This document shows positions 1-7,115 of a DNA stretch of 17,435 bases, one piece after another (the stretch's first letter is position 1; every line of letters begins with the position of its first letter). The DNA is from an uncultured Acidimicrobiales bacterium. Its GTDB lineage: Bacteria > Actinomycetota > Acidimicrobiia > Acidimicrobiales > UBA10347. The translations under genes were made by a program, and so were the position numbers. Under the pieces are notes generated by a model, which made no database searches, had not been told where the DNA came from, and saw only the letters and a program-made list of their open reading frames with translations. The stretch spans positions 1-17,435 of the forward strand of contig CALDGN010000216.1 of assembly GCA_937942965.1 (NCBI GenBank), in the 5' to 3' direction.

Positions 1-267
1 ATCTTGACCGACGAGCTGATCTCCGCCACCGTTCTGATTGCCGCCGGGGCGGCCCCCATTGCGAACTCGGTTCGGACCGTCACGTCGGTCGTTACGGCCA
101 CGGCCCTGTGCTGCGGCGACGCTCGGGATGCCGAGGGTCGCTGTACCGACGGCGAGACCGCCCAGCACTTTGCGTCGACTCAGTGTGCGGTCCGTCGGCG
201 ATGCATCGGACCCGGCATCGGATTCGTCTTGGGCTTCGGGGAGAAGTTCGGGGTTCTGCGCAGCCAT
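1..267 (-). CDS. Tat-exported protein, N-terminal part (runs off left edge)
   Basis: This reading frame is open from an ATG at 267 to the window edge, giving 89 residues with no stop. Residues 1-27 are a polar, acidic n-region. They are followed by a twin-arginine signal (LSRRKVLGG near residues 31-39), a hydrophobic stretch (LAVGTATLGIPSVA) and an AAAQG cleavage-like site near residue 52. The visible mature part is dominated by Arg, Gly and Asn (QGRGRNDRRDGPNRVRNGG), a low-complexity linker, so the functional domain must lie beyond the edge. A good Shine-Dalgarno, AGGAAGG (274-280), supports the start. Export as a folded protein by the Tat route is inferred from the signal. The function cannot be called. 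The preceding gene on the same strand is an M50 protease, 132 bases upstream. Confidence 0.75.
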   Translation of the reverse strand, partial: MAAQNPELLPEAQDESDAGSDASPTDRTLSRRKVLGGLAVGTATLGIPSVAAAQGRGRNDRRDGPNRVRNGGRPGGNQNGGGDQLVGQD

Positions 268-399
268 GGCTCGCCTTCCTGTCGGGGAACTTCATCGTTC
301 GCCGTCCCCGGCAGGCCCTCCGCAACGGAGTGACAAGAAACTGTGAGATGCGTTTTTCGTTGGCCTTTCGACCCATCTCAGATCACGCGTCGGTGACGC
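268..399. other. Intergenic region upstream of the left Tat gene
   Basis: This 132-base gap holds the AGGAAGG ribosome-binding site (274-280), a small inverted repeat CTCCG-CAA-CGGAG (318-330) and the CTCAGATCA repeats at its far end. I see no convincing coding capacity and no clear -10/-35 pair. Confidence 0.5.
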
Positions 400-407
400 T
401 CAGATCA
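377..407. repeat. 9-bp direct repeat with hairpin between copies
   Basis: CTCAGATCA occurs at 377-385 and 399-407, a 22-bp period. Between the copies lies a short inverted repeat, GCGTC-GGT-GACGC (387-399). The second copy overlaps the stop codon of the M50 protease. The site lies about 110-140 bases upstream of the Tat-signal gene on the same strand, so it could be a regulator site or part of a transcript-end structure. No T-run follows the hairpin. Confidence 0.4.
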
Positions 408-1602
408 TGCGACCAATGTGATCGCGAGACTCTTCGTGGCCGGCTGCTTCGAGGACTGAATGCACCCGGACAGCATGGCCTCGCCCGGCGACGCCTCGCT
501 CGAGCAGCACATCGACAACGTGTCCGATATGACCGGACCTCGAGACGTGCACGATGGCTTGTTCGACTGCAACGTGGCTTGGGTCGGACATCAACGCATC
601 AGCCAGCGCGACGATGCCCTCCTGATCCGCTCCGTCTTCGAGCAACAGCACCGCTCGAAGCAACGGAGACGGCCGATCCAAGCCGTCGACCAGTCGATCC
701 AGCTCGACCTCGCGGCGGTCGGCGAGCGCCGCCCACGCCAGCATCTCCGACGCATCACGACGCGCGGAACGAGAACGGCTGGACGACAGCACTTCGGTCG
801 CTTCACGCTTGGCGAAGCTGCCCGCATCGTTACGGAGCGCCGTGTAGCCACTCGACAGTTTGTCGGCCGACGAGCGTTGCTTCGGCCGCCTGACGCGCTC
901 CCCGCCGTCCCCTTCACCCGGCCACCATTCGACGCCGGCACGCTTCTTGAAAACGCCCAGCGCTCGCAGATTGAGCACGATGAAGAAGGCGAACAAGAAC
1001 GCGCCCCACGTCATGTCCAGGGTCCACATGTAGATCGCGATCGGAATTGCGGTGACGAGCGAGATCGCGTTGGTCGTGCGGCGCTGGCTTGACCCCTCAC
1101 GCAGGAAGAGGATCTCGTCGATGATGTGGCCGCCATCCATAGGCCAGACCGGCGCGAGGTTCACCAGCGCCCAGACGACGTTGATCCAGAACAGCCAGTG
1201 CAGCGTCAGTCCGGCCCATCCGCCAGGGGCCCACAGTTGATCGAGCACCCAGGCCGGAATGCCGAGCGTCACCATCTCCAGCGTCGAACCAGCCGCACTC
1301 ACGAAGATCCGCTGTTGCGGCGTGAGGTGACCAGCATTGGAACCGTGCGTCAACCCGCCCATGCCCCACATCGAGATGCTGGCCTCAGCCCCAAAGCGGC
1401 GATAGGCCAACGCATGGCCGAGCTCGTGCACGAGGATCGAAACCGTGACCAGCACGATCCACAGCAGGGCCCGGTTCAGATCATTGGTGCGGGACGCAAT
1501 GAACGCCGCCGAAACCCAGAACCAGATCTCGAAGCGAACGGGAAAGCCCAGAACGGTGAGGTGCGCCTTCTTCTCCATGCCCACTCGATCGGCGGCGGGC
1601 AC
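400..1602 (-). CDS. M50-family site-2-type membrane zinc metalloprotease
   Basis: Membrane-embedded metalloprotease of the M50 (site-2 protease) type, which cleaves substrates within or next to the membrane. The zinc motif HELGH is at residues 59-63, inside a hydrophobic segment. The partner motif appears as NLAPVWPMDGGHI (148-160), whose Asp156 is the expected third zinc ligand. Several hydrophobic segments lie between residues 20 and 215. No PDZ or CBS domain is visible. Residues from about 215 to 400 form a soluble, Ala/Leu/Glu-rich helical tail of unknown role, possibly a repeat scaffold. The longest frame starts at GTG 1602. An ATG at 1578 (MEKKAHL) gives 392 residues and is equally possible, since neither has a strong ribosome-binding site. 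It lies 53 bases after the DUF1501 gene on the same strand. The substrate is unknown. Confidence 0.85.
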   Translation of the reverse strand: MPAADRVGMEKKAHLTVLGFPVRFEIWFWVSAAFIASRTNDLNRALLWIVLVTVSILVHELGHALAYRRFGAEASISMWGMGGLTHGSNAGHLTPQQRIFVSAAGSTLEMVTLGIPAWVLDQLWAPGGWAGLTLHWLFWINVVWALVNLAPVWPMDGGHIIDEILFLREGSSQRRTTNAISLVTAIPIAIYMWTLDMTWGAFLFAFFIVLNLRALGVFKKRAGVEWWPGEGDGGERVRRPKQRSSADKLSSGYTALRNDAGSFAKREATEVLSSSRSRSARRDASEMLAWAALADRREVELDRLVDGLDRPSPLLRAVLLLEDGADQEGIVALADALMSDPSHVAVEQAIVHVSRSGHIGHVVDVLLERGVAGRGHAVRVHSVLEAAGHEESRDHIGRMI

Positions 1603-1641
1603 AACTACTCAACCGCAATGAGACCAACGATTCAGTTCATC

Positions 1642-1657
1642 AGGAGCATCCGCTCCT
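1642..1657 (-). terminator. Hairpin at the end of the DUF1501 gene (weak terminator candidate)
   Basis: A perfect inverted repeat AGGAGC-ATCC-GCTCCT (6-bp stem, 4-base loop) overlaps the TAG stop of the DUF1501 gene. No T-tract follows in the direction of transcription. It could be a non-canonical terminator, an RNA processing structure or chance. It separates the DUF1800-DUF1501 operon from the M50 protease gene. Confidence 0.3.
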
Positions 1658-2933
1658 ACGCCGAAAGCAAGCCCGTGATCGGGTCGCCACCCGACGGAAG
1701 AACGTCGCCGGCGGGAACACCAAACCAGTCCTCGGCGATGGTGGCGTAGTAGTCCTCGAACCGAGCCGTCGCCACCACGTTCCCGTCATCGAGCGCACGT
1801 AGGTTGGGCGCATCGCCGTGGATGCCGTTCGTGCCGGGACCGCACAGCAGCATCGTCGAAGCGCCACCGTGATCGGTGCCGCCATCGTTCTGTTCGACCC
1901 GTCGACCGAACTCGCTCGTCGTCGCGACCATCGTCGAATCGGCCATACCGAGCTCGCTCATGTGGTCGAGGAACACGGTGGTCGCTTCGTTCAGTTCCTC
2001 CATCAGCTGCGCGTGGCGCCACGACTGCCCGATGTGGGTGTCGAAGCCGCCGAGACGGACATGGAGCACTCGGACGCCGACGTCCAACGACATGATCTCG
2101 CTTGCGAACCGCAGCTGTTGACCCAGGTCGGTCCACGGGTAGCGCTCGTCGCCGTCGGACTCCATCTGGGCGATCGACTGCGAGAAGCTGGTCATATCGG
2201 CGAGACCCTTGCGAGCCGCATCATGGGCAGGGCCGTCCGACGCCGAGCGTTGCGCCAACGCTTCGACTGTGCCCCGGTAGCTGGTGATCCAAGGGTCGTT
2301 CTCTCGAAAGATCCAGTTCGCGCCGGGGTCGGTGAGACCGACCGTGACGGCCTTGTCGGCCAGCAACGCTGGCGTCGGACCGCCGGACAACGAGATGCCC
2401 GTCACCGGTGCGCCAACATCGAGTTGATCGCACAGGCGGCCGAAGAATCCGGTGCTCAGGCGGCTGCGCTCAGCACTATCGCCACGCCACCAGCGCTGTT
2501 CCATCTCGAAGTGCGAGAAGTCCGGTTCGTTGCTTCCGACACCGACAACACCGGCGATGCCTAGGCCGGCGAGGCCAGCGAGGTTGGGGTGCCAGCCGAA
2601 GTTTCCGTCGGCGTCGATGAGCTCGCTGTCATCGGTCACGAGATCTGGTCGCATGTCCCGAAGTCGCCCGTCGCCGAACGGCTGCAGCATGGCCAAGCCA
2701 TCGTTGCCACCCTGCAACTCGACGACGACGAGGGTGCGGTCTGCGTTGATTGTGGGTGCGGGTCGCACCACGTCGTCATCGAGTTGCTGGTCGGGCGGCG
2801 TCGTGCCGAGTTGCATGGCCGGGGAAGCGCTGCAACCAACGGCGCCGAGCGCTCCGGCCGAGCCGAGCAATGCCAAGAAGCGGCGTCGGTTCAGTCGTTG
2901 AATCTCGTCGGATGCGGAAGAAGTGCGGCTCAT
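1656..2933 (-). CDS. DUF1501 family protein with Tat signal and lipobox-like Cys
   Basis: DUF1501 proteins are exported proteins distantly related to the sulfatase/alkaline phosphatase superfamily and of unsettled function. They are very often encoded beside DUF1800. The family signature LQGGNDGL is near residue 75, and the C-terminal region has TTSEFGRRVEQNDGGTDHGG, typical of the family. The N-terminus has a twin-arginine motif (NRRRFLALLGS, residues 15-25), a hydrophobic core and AVGC with Cys34. This suggests a Tat-exported, lipid-anchored protein, although the -3 lipobox residue is Ala rather than Leu. The 425 residues fit the family. The ATG at 2933 overlaps the DUF1800 stop as ATGA, so translation is coupled. 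Likely partner: the DUF1800 protein. Confidence 0.9.
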   Translation of the reverse strand: MSRTSSASDEIQRLNRRRFLALLGSAGALGAVGCSASPAMQLGTTPPDQQLDDDVVRPAPTINADRTLVVVELQGGNDGLAMLQPFGDGRLRDMRPDLVTDDSELIDADGNFGWHPNLAGLAGLGIAGVVGVGSNEPDFSHFEMEQRWWRGDSAERSRLSTGFFGRLCDQLDVGAPVTGISLSGGPTPALLADKAVTVGLTDPGANWIFRENDPWITSYRGTVEALAQRSASDGPAHDAARKGLADMTSFSQSIAQMESDGDERYPWTDLGQQLRFASEIMSLDVGVRVLHVRLGGFDTHIGQSWRHAQLMEELNEATTVFLDHMSELGMADSTMVATTSEFGRRVEQNDGGTDHGGASTMLLCGPGTNGIHGDAPNLRALDDGNVVATARFEDYYATIAEDWFGVPAGDVLPSGGDPITGLLSA

Positions 2934-4201
2934 AGCAGTGTGAACTCCGGGGTGACGATGGCGGTCAGAAGCAGCAGTTCGAGTCGGCCGTCGTACTCCG
3001 AGACGTCGGCTTCGATCTGTTTGAGTGCGGCCTGGGTCGACTCGGACGGGTCGTAGATCCCACAGCGAGCGAGCACGGCGTCGACGGTCGGCTCGATCTC
3101 GTCATAGAGCCGTTCCGGCATCTCCCAGTCCATGGCGACGCTCGTACGGGCGATGATCTGGCTGGCCGAAGCCCATCGGTGGTCGAGCGGCCATCCGGCA
3201 ACGTTCGGCGGCAGGAACGGCATCTGGCCGAGCACCTCGAGATACCAGCCCTCGTCAGGGTCGAAGAAGCCGCCCAGTCCGAGCGCTTGGCGAGCAGCGA
3301 TCAGCCACTCGACGGGCTGGCGAGCCCGGGAGTGCGTCGCTGCCAGGAAGTCGTCGCCGCGGACCATCTCGGCGATGAGTGGTTTGATCTCCATGCCGTT
3401 GGCGACGAACACGGCGGCGAGCTCGTCACGGCGGTCGTCGGTCAGGTCCGGGCCAACCAGGTGGTGGTAGATCCGAGTGGTGACGTGTTGGGCGCACGAG
3501 GGGCGAGAGCAGACGAACTCGATGAACTCGTCGAGGTTCCAGCGGCGCCGCTCCCCCATGAACGTCACGGGCCGGGTGTAGGCCTGCTCGGCCTTGTAGT
3601 GGACCTCGGCGGTTTCCCAATCGACCCACCAACCGCTCAGGATCCGGGCGGCGGCCCTGACGTCGTCTTCGGTATAACCACCGTTGCGTCCGAGCGTGAA
3701 GAGCTCGAGGAACTCGCGGGCGTAGTTCTCGTTGGGGTTCGTGCCCCGGGACTCGGCCCCGTCGAGATACAGCAGCATCGCTGCGTCGGTCGTGACCTGG
3801 CGCATGAGTGTCGGGAAGTGACCGAGCGCATGCTGGCGGAACAGCTGATACTGGCGCCACATCATCGCCGAGTCGGCACGCTCATTGCTCGAGGTCAGGT
3901 GGGTCGACCAGTACCAGCTCATCCGCTCATGGATCGGGTTAGACCCGTGCACCATGTCGTTGCCGATTGACGCCACCGCAAGCTCGAACAGCTTGTAATC
4001 GTCGTCATCGTCGTCGCTCAGGTTGAAGCCGTCATAGAGCTTCGCCTCGGTCCGGTACTCGATCGTCTCCCGGGAGAGGAGCTCCTCGATGAGCGCTTGC
4101 GGGCCGTGTTCTTCCCAGGCCTCAACAGCGCCAGGTGTCGGCCCAAATCCGCAGCGGCGGAACACGTGGGCGATCTGTTTCCGGATCTCCGGGGTGGTCA
4201 T
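2930..4201 (-). CDS. DUF1800 family protein
   Basis: DUF1800 proteins are large helical proteins of unknown biochemical role, nearly always paired with DUF1501. The family opening is clear (HVFRRCGFGPTPGAVE, residues 12-27), as are NENYAREFLELFTLG and the Trp-rich C-terminal part ending near PPNVAGWPLDHRWA. The 423-residue length is slightly short for the family. There is no signal peptide: residues 1-12 are polar. If it works with the exported DUF1501 lipoprotein, it must be carried along or act on the inner side. A run of six Asp (63-68) sits before the first conserved block. It is the first gene of the operon. Its ATG has no Shine-Dalgarno but has TACGTT six bases upstream, which suggests a leaderless mRNA. 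It is divergent from a two-component system. Confidence 0.9.
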   Translation of the reverse strand: MTTPEIRKQIAHVFRRCGFGPTPGAVEAWEEHGPQALIEELLSRETIEYRTEAKLYDGFNLSDDDDDDYKLFELAVASIGNDMVHGSNPIHERMSWYWSTHLTSSNERADSAMMWRQYQLFRQHALGHFPTLMRQVTTDAAMLLYLDGAESRGTNPNENYAREFLELFTLGRNGGYTEDDVRAAARILSGWWVDWETAEVHYKAEQAYTRPVTFMGERRRWNLDEFIEFVCSRPSCAQHVTTRIYHHLVGPDLTDDRRDELAAVFVANGMEIKPLIAEMVRGDDFLAATHSRARQPVEWLIAARQALGLGGFFDPDEGWYLEVLGQMPFLPPNVAGWPLDHRWASASQIIARTSVAMDWEMPERLYDEIEPTVDAVLARCGIYDPSESTQAALKQIEADVSEYDGRLELLLLTAIVTPEFTLL

Positions 4202-4206
4202 GAAAC

Positions 4207-4224
4207 GAACGTAAGGAAACGTTC
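4207..4224. promoter_or_regulatory. Perfect dyad overlapping the DUF1800 -10 box
   Basis: GAACGT-AAGGAA-ACGTTC has two perfect 6-bp arms six bases apart, about 12 bp centre to centre. The arm proximal to DUF1800 covers most of the proposed -10 hexamer (4208-4213). A dimeric protein bound here would block the promoter, so a repressor operator is the natural reading. The binding protein is not known. Confidence 0.45.
4208..4213 (-). promoter_or_regulatory. -10 box of leaderless DUF1800-DUF1501 promoter
   Basis: TACGTT on the minus strand sits exactly six bases before the ATG at 4201, and no ribosome-binding site lies between. A -10 hexamer there would start transcription at or next to the start codon. 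Four other genes in the window show the same geometry. No clear -35 hexamer is visible, which leaves room for an activator. Confidence 0.55.
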
Positions 4225-4246
4225 ATGAAGTGGCCGTGAACCGGGC

Positions 4247-4264
4247 CTTCATGTTCTCTTCATG
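4247..4264. promoter_or_regulatory. 11-bp-spaced TTCATG direct repeats (candidate OmpR-type site)
   Basis: CTTCATG occurs at 4247-4253 and 4258-4264, exactly 11 bp apart, and TTCATG recurs at 4222-4227 within TTCATGAA. Head-to-tail half-sites one helical turn apart are typical of OmpR/PhoB-family regulators, and such a regulator is encoded 23 bases downstream. The pair lies 46-63 bases upstream of the DUF1800 start, a usual activator position. It also lies close upstream of the regulator gene, allowing autoregulation. Confidence 0.5.
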
Positions 4265-4273
4265 GTTTCGGTG

Positions 4274-4286
4274 CGAGACTGTCTCG
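4274..4286. promoter_or_regulatory. Palindrome abutting the response-regulator start codon
   Basis: CGAGAC-T-GTCTCG is a perfect inverted repeat ending on the base before the ATG at 4287. As RNA it can form a small hairpin occupying the ribosome-binding region. As DNA it could be an operator. No Shine-Dalgarno is otherwise visible for this gene. Confidence 0.4.
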
Positions 4287-4976
4287 ATGCGCCTGCTGGT
4301 CGTCGAGGACGACGTCGCGCTCGGCCAGATCCTGGTGCGAGGTTTGAGCGAAGAGGGATACGCCGTCGATCTCTCGACCGGCGTCGTCGATGCTCGACAC
4401 AACGCGCAAACACACCAGTACGACTCGATGGTCATCGACATCGGGCTTCCTGATGGAAACGGTCTCGATCTGTGTCGTTCGCTGCGTGACGAGGGCGACC
4501 AAACGCCCATCTTGATGCTCACCGCTCGCGATGGGCTGAGCGACAAGGTCGGTGGGCTCGATGCTGGCGCCGACGACTATCTGACCAAGCCCTTCGACTT
4601 CCCCGAACTGACCGCCCGGGTTCGGGCACTCACCCGTCGTCCACCGCAGACGCATAAGACGGTGCTCGAAGCGGGCGAACTGTCACTCGATCCATCGTCA
4701 CGGCGCGTCTGGCGGGGAGCGATCATCGTGCCGCTGACCGCCCGCGAGTTCTCGCTGCTTGAGCACATCATGCGTCAGCCAGAAGCGACCCACACCCGTA
4801 CCGAGCTGCTCGAAAGCGTGTGGGACGCCAACTACGACGGTCTCTCGAACGTCGTCGACGTGCACATCGCCAATCTGCGTCGCAAGCTCGAGATGCCCGG
4901 CAGCCCTCCTGCCATCGAGACGGTACGCGGCGCCGGGTACCGCTTGCATCCTGACCTGATCGCCGACACCGCATGA
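4287..4976 (+). CDS. OmpR/PhoB-family response regulator
   Basis: This is the DNA-binding response regulator of a two-component system (229 residues). The receiver domain (1-116) has the acidic pocket E7-D8-D9, phospho-acceptor Asp51 (MVIDIGLPDGNG), Thr79 and Lys101 (LTKPFDFPEL). The winged-helix DNA-binding domain covers about 127-224, with the usual wing and recognition-helix features (VVDVHIANLRRKL, ETVRGAGYRL). I chose ATG 4287 because the conserved MRLLVVEDD begins there. The frame is open upstream to 4230, but that part has no family similarity. The histidine kinase follows after 13 bases. It is divergent from the DUF1800-DUF1501 operon and separated from it by a region with repeats that suit this regulator class, so that operon is a plausible target. 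Confidence 0.95.
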   Translation: MRLLVVEDDVALGQILVRGLSEEGYAVDLSTGVVDARHNAQTHQYDSMVIDIGLPDGNGLDLCRSLRDEGDQTPILMLTARDGLSDKVGGLDAGADDYLTKPFDFPELTARVRALTRRPPQTHKTVLEAGELSLDPSSRRVWRGAIIVPLTAREFSLLEHIMRQPEATHTRTELLESVWDANYDGLSNVVDVHIANLRRKLEMPGSPPAIETVRGAGYRLHPDLIADTA

Positions 4977-4989
4977 ACAGGTCTTCCCG

Positions 4990-6168
4990 ATGAACTTGCG
5001 CACGGTGCGAGTGCAGCTGACGGTGTTGTTCACCGTCATGGCAGCCATAGCGGTCGCCGTCATTGCTTGGCTTGCGATCAGCGAGGGCCGTAACGGCATC
5101 TTCCTGTCGGCGGAGCGCGAAGCCGAACAGATCGTGAAAGACGCGGCGATCACCCAGCTCACTGGGCGAGAGATCTATCTCCCGAACACGTGGACGGTGT
5201 GGATCAACGACGAAGACGACTGGCGTAGCACCGAACCGTTCGACGAAGCCTGGGTCGAGCCGCCATTGTTCTCGTTCGTCGAATCGTCGTGGGACTGGCC
5301 GGCCCATCACCGCTTCCAACAAGACGGGCCGTGGCTCGCCTACAGCGAACCTGTCAAAGACGGCCAATGGGTGGTCTCGGCGGTCGACTTGTCCGACTTC
5401 GTCGAGGACGCCGACGCGCTGCGATTGCGGATCATCTTGGCTGCAGCCGCTTCGATCTTGGCGATGGCGGCGGCCGGCTATTGGCTCGCCGGACGCTCAC
5501 TTCGCCCCGCACGCCTCGCTATGGCCCAGCAGCGAGACTTCATCGCCGACGCGGCGCACGAACTACGCACGCCGCTCGCGGTGATTCAGGCCTCTGCCGG
5601 CCACACGCTCAGCCGCCCTCGCTCCGACGATGAGTACCGAGATGCCCTCGGCGAAATCATGACCGCTACAACGCGAGCGGGATCATCGGTCAGCGAACTG
5701 CTCGAACTCGCCCGCCTCGACGCTGGGCAGGCACAACCGCGGCTGGCGCCGCTTCGTCTCGACCTGCTCCTCGAAGAGGTGGCGGCCTCGATTCGCATGG
5801 ACAACACCGAGATTCGGGCCGAGGTCGGCGAAGCGATCGTCGCCGACGCCGACTACGCGCTGTTTCGCCAAGTTGTCGAGACGCTGGCTCGCAACGGCGC
5901 CAACCGAGCGAGCGATGTCGTGCTTCGGGCTGGCCATTTCGACAAGAAGATCCGGCTCGAGATCGCCGACAACGGGCCAGGCTTCGACGAATCGGTCCTA
6001 CCGTTCGTCTTCGACCGCTTCCGCCGAGGCGACAGCCTGGGCTCAAGCGGGTTGGGTATGGCGATTGCCAAGAAGATCGTCGAAGCCCACGGCGGCACCA
6101 TCGCCGCAGCGAATGGACCCGAGCACGGGGCCCTCGTGACGATCGATCTGCCGACAAGCAGCGACTGA
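4990..6168 (+). CDS. Membrane sensor histidine kinase
   Basis: This is the partner kinase of the preceding regulator (392 residues). One transmembrane helix is at about 8-30 and a second at about 147-168, enclosing an extracytoplasmic sensor region (31-146) rich in Trp and acidic residues (WTVWINDEDDWRS, WDWPAHH). The phospho-acceptor is His190 in FIADAAHELRTPLAV. The ATPase domain has an N-box around Asn302 (ETLARNGANRA), a G1 box DNGPGF (328-332) and a G2 box GSSGLGMAIAKKI (351-363). The link between the second membrane helix and the H-box is only about 20 residues, so a full HAMP domain does not fit. The N-box departs from the usual NLLxNA form but keeps the key Asn. The stimulus is unknown, with extracytoplasmic sensing inferred from topology. 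It ends 18 bases before the convergent DUF3097 gene. Confidence 0.93.
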   Translation: MNLRTVRVQLTVLFTVMAAIAVAVIAWLAISEGRNGIFLSAEREAEQIVKDAAITQLTGREIYLPNTWTVWINDEDDWRSTEPFDEAWVEPPLFSFVESSWDWPAHHRFQQDGPWLAYSEPVKDGQWVVSAVDLSDFVEDADALRLRIILAAAASILAMAAAGYWLAGRSLRPARLAMAQQRDFIADAAHELRTPLAVIQASAGHTLSRPRSDDEYRDALGEIMTATTRAGSSVSELLELARLDAGQAQPRLAPLRLDLLLEEVAASIRMDNTEIRAEVGEAIVADADYALFRQVVETLARNGANRASDVVLRAGHFDKKIRLEIADNGPGFDESVLPFVFDRFRRGDSLGSSGLGMAIAKKIVEAHGGTIAAANGPEHGALVTIDLPTSSD

Positions 6169-6186
6169 CCTGCCCGCTCCGAGGGG

Positions 6187-7008
6187 CTACTCCGTGACGA
6201 AGTCGATGAGTTGCTCGACGCTGTTGACGAGCGGCGTCTCAATGTCTTTCCACGACGAGACCTTGCCCAAGACGAGCTTCCAGAACTGGGGCGGCTCCAT
6301 ACCGATGCCGAGGCGTTTCAGTACGCCTTCTTTCCACGGCTCGCCCTTGGGCACATTCGGCCAGGCCTCGATACCGATCGCACGGGGCTTCACGGCTTCC
6401 CAAATGTCGACGTAGGGGTGGCCAAGGATCAACACATTCGGGTCATGGACCTCGGCGGCAATGCGGCTCTCTTTGGAGCCATCGATCAGGTGATCGAGCA
6501 GCACGCCGAGGCGCTGCGTGTCATGCGGCCCGAACGCTCGCACCCGAGCGGCCAGGTCGTCCGCCCCTTCGAGCTGCTCAACAACGATGCCCTCGTAGCG
6601 CAGGTCGTCGCCCCACACTCGCTCGATGAGTTCGGCATCGTGAATGCCCTCGACCCAGATCCGGCTTGGCCGAGCCACACGGGCCGACGTGTCTTCGGCG
6701 GCGATCGACCCCGATGCGGTGATCGATGGAGGCGGTGGCGCCTTCGGCTGCAACGGTGATCGCAGCGCAACCAGTTCGCCTTCGTGGCGGAACAGACCTG
6801 GGACAGGGTCGAAGGCCTTCTCGGCACCGAGCTGGTCCTTGATCACGATCTCGACGCCCTCAAGGAACCGCACGACCCGGCCCTTGGTCTGCGTCGGCGT
6901 GTGCTCAAGACGCATGCCCGGTTCGACAAACAGCTCTCGTTTCGCCAAGCCCGTGCGCTTGCGGTCGCCGATGTCGTCGAGGGGCTCAAGAATGCCGTCG
7001 TCGATCAC
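6187..7008 (-). CDS. DUF3097 family protein
   Basis: DUF3097 is an uncharacterised actinobacterial family of about 270 residues, and this protein has 273. The strongest family block is RIWVEGIHDAELIERVWGDD (about residues 117-136), followed by YEGIVVEQLEGADDLAARV and the later LILGHPYVDIWEAVKP. A Toprim-like reading of this core is possible but not shown. The N-terminal 85 residues look like a small beta-rich domain (GRVVRFLEGVEIVIKDQ). The start is a GTG at 7008: an in-frame TAG lies four codons upstream, so no earlier start exists, and TAGTCT is placed six bases before the GTG, as in other leaderless genes here. It is divergent from the MFS exporter gene. Cytoplasmic, with no signal or membrane segment. 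Confidence 0.85.
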   Translation of the reverse strand: MIDDGILEPLDDIGDRKRTGLAKRELFVEPGMRLEHTPTQTKGRVVRFLEGVEIVIKDQLGAEKAFDPVPGLFRHEGELVALRSPLQPKAPPPPSITASGSIAAEDTSARVARPSRIWVEGIHDAELIERVWGDDLRYEGIVVEQLEGADDLAARVRAFGPHDTQRLGVLLDHLIDGSKESRIAAEVHDPNVLILGHPYVDIWEAVKPRAIGIEAWPNVPKGEPWKEGVLKRLGIGMEPPQFWKLVLGKVSSWKDIETPLVNSVEQLIDFVTE

Positions 7009-7014
7009 GGCATG

Positions 7015-7020
7015 AGACTA
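7015..7020 (-). promoter_or_regulatory. -10 box of leaderless DUF3097 promoter
   Basis: TAGTCT on the minus strand lies six bases before the GTG start at 7008. The in-frame stop contained in the box itself shows that translation cannot begin further upstream. No ribosome-binding site is present. Confidence 0.5.
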
Positions 7021-7101
7021 GAAGCCGGGTCTCTCCGGATCGTGGCAACGCACTGGGTAAACGTCACGCCTACAGATGGCAAAGCGCACCGACACGAGCG
7101 G

Positions 7102-7107
7102 TACCGT
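7102..7107 (+). promoter_or_regulatory. Possible -10 box upstream of MFS exporter
   Basis: TACCGT lies eight bases before the ATG at 7116, two bases further than in the other leaderless-type starts. A weak purine stretch (GAGACAG) lies between. This may give a very short leader. Confidence 0.3.
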
Positions 7108-7115
7108 CGAGACAG

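Noticed and set aside
460..1092. 210-codon frame on the plus strand
   Set aside because: It lies antisense within the M50 protease gene, whose zinc motifs and membrane pattern establish the true strand.
3998..4020. Short trinucleotide run (GTC/ATC) as a microsatellite
   Set aside because: It encodes the six-Asp run of the DUF1800 protein and mixes two codons, so slippage-based phase variation is not supported.
4230..4286. Upstream extension of the response regulator (19 residues)
   Set aside because: The receiver domain begins at MRLLVVEDD. The extension covers the regulatory repeats and has no family similarity.
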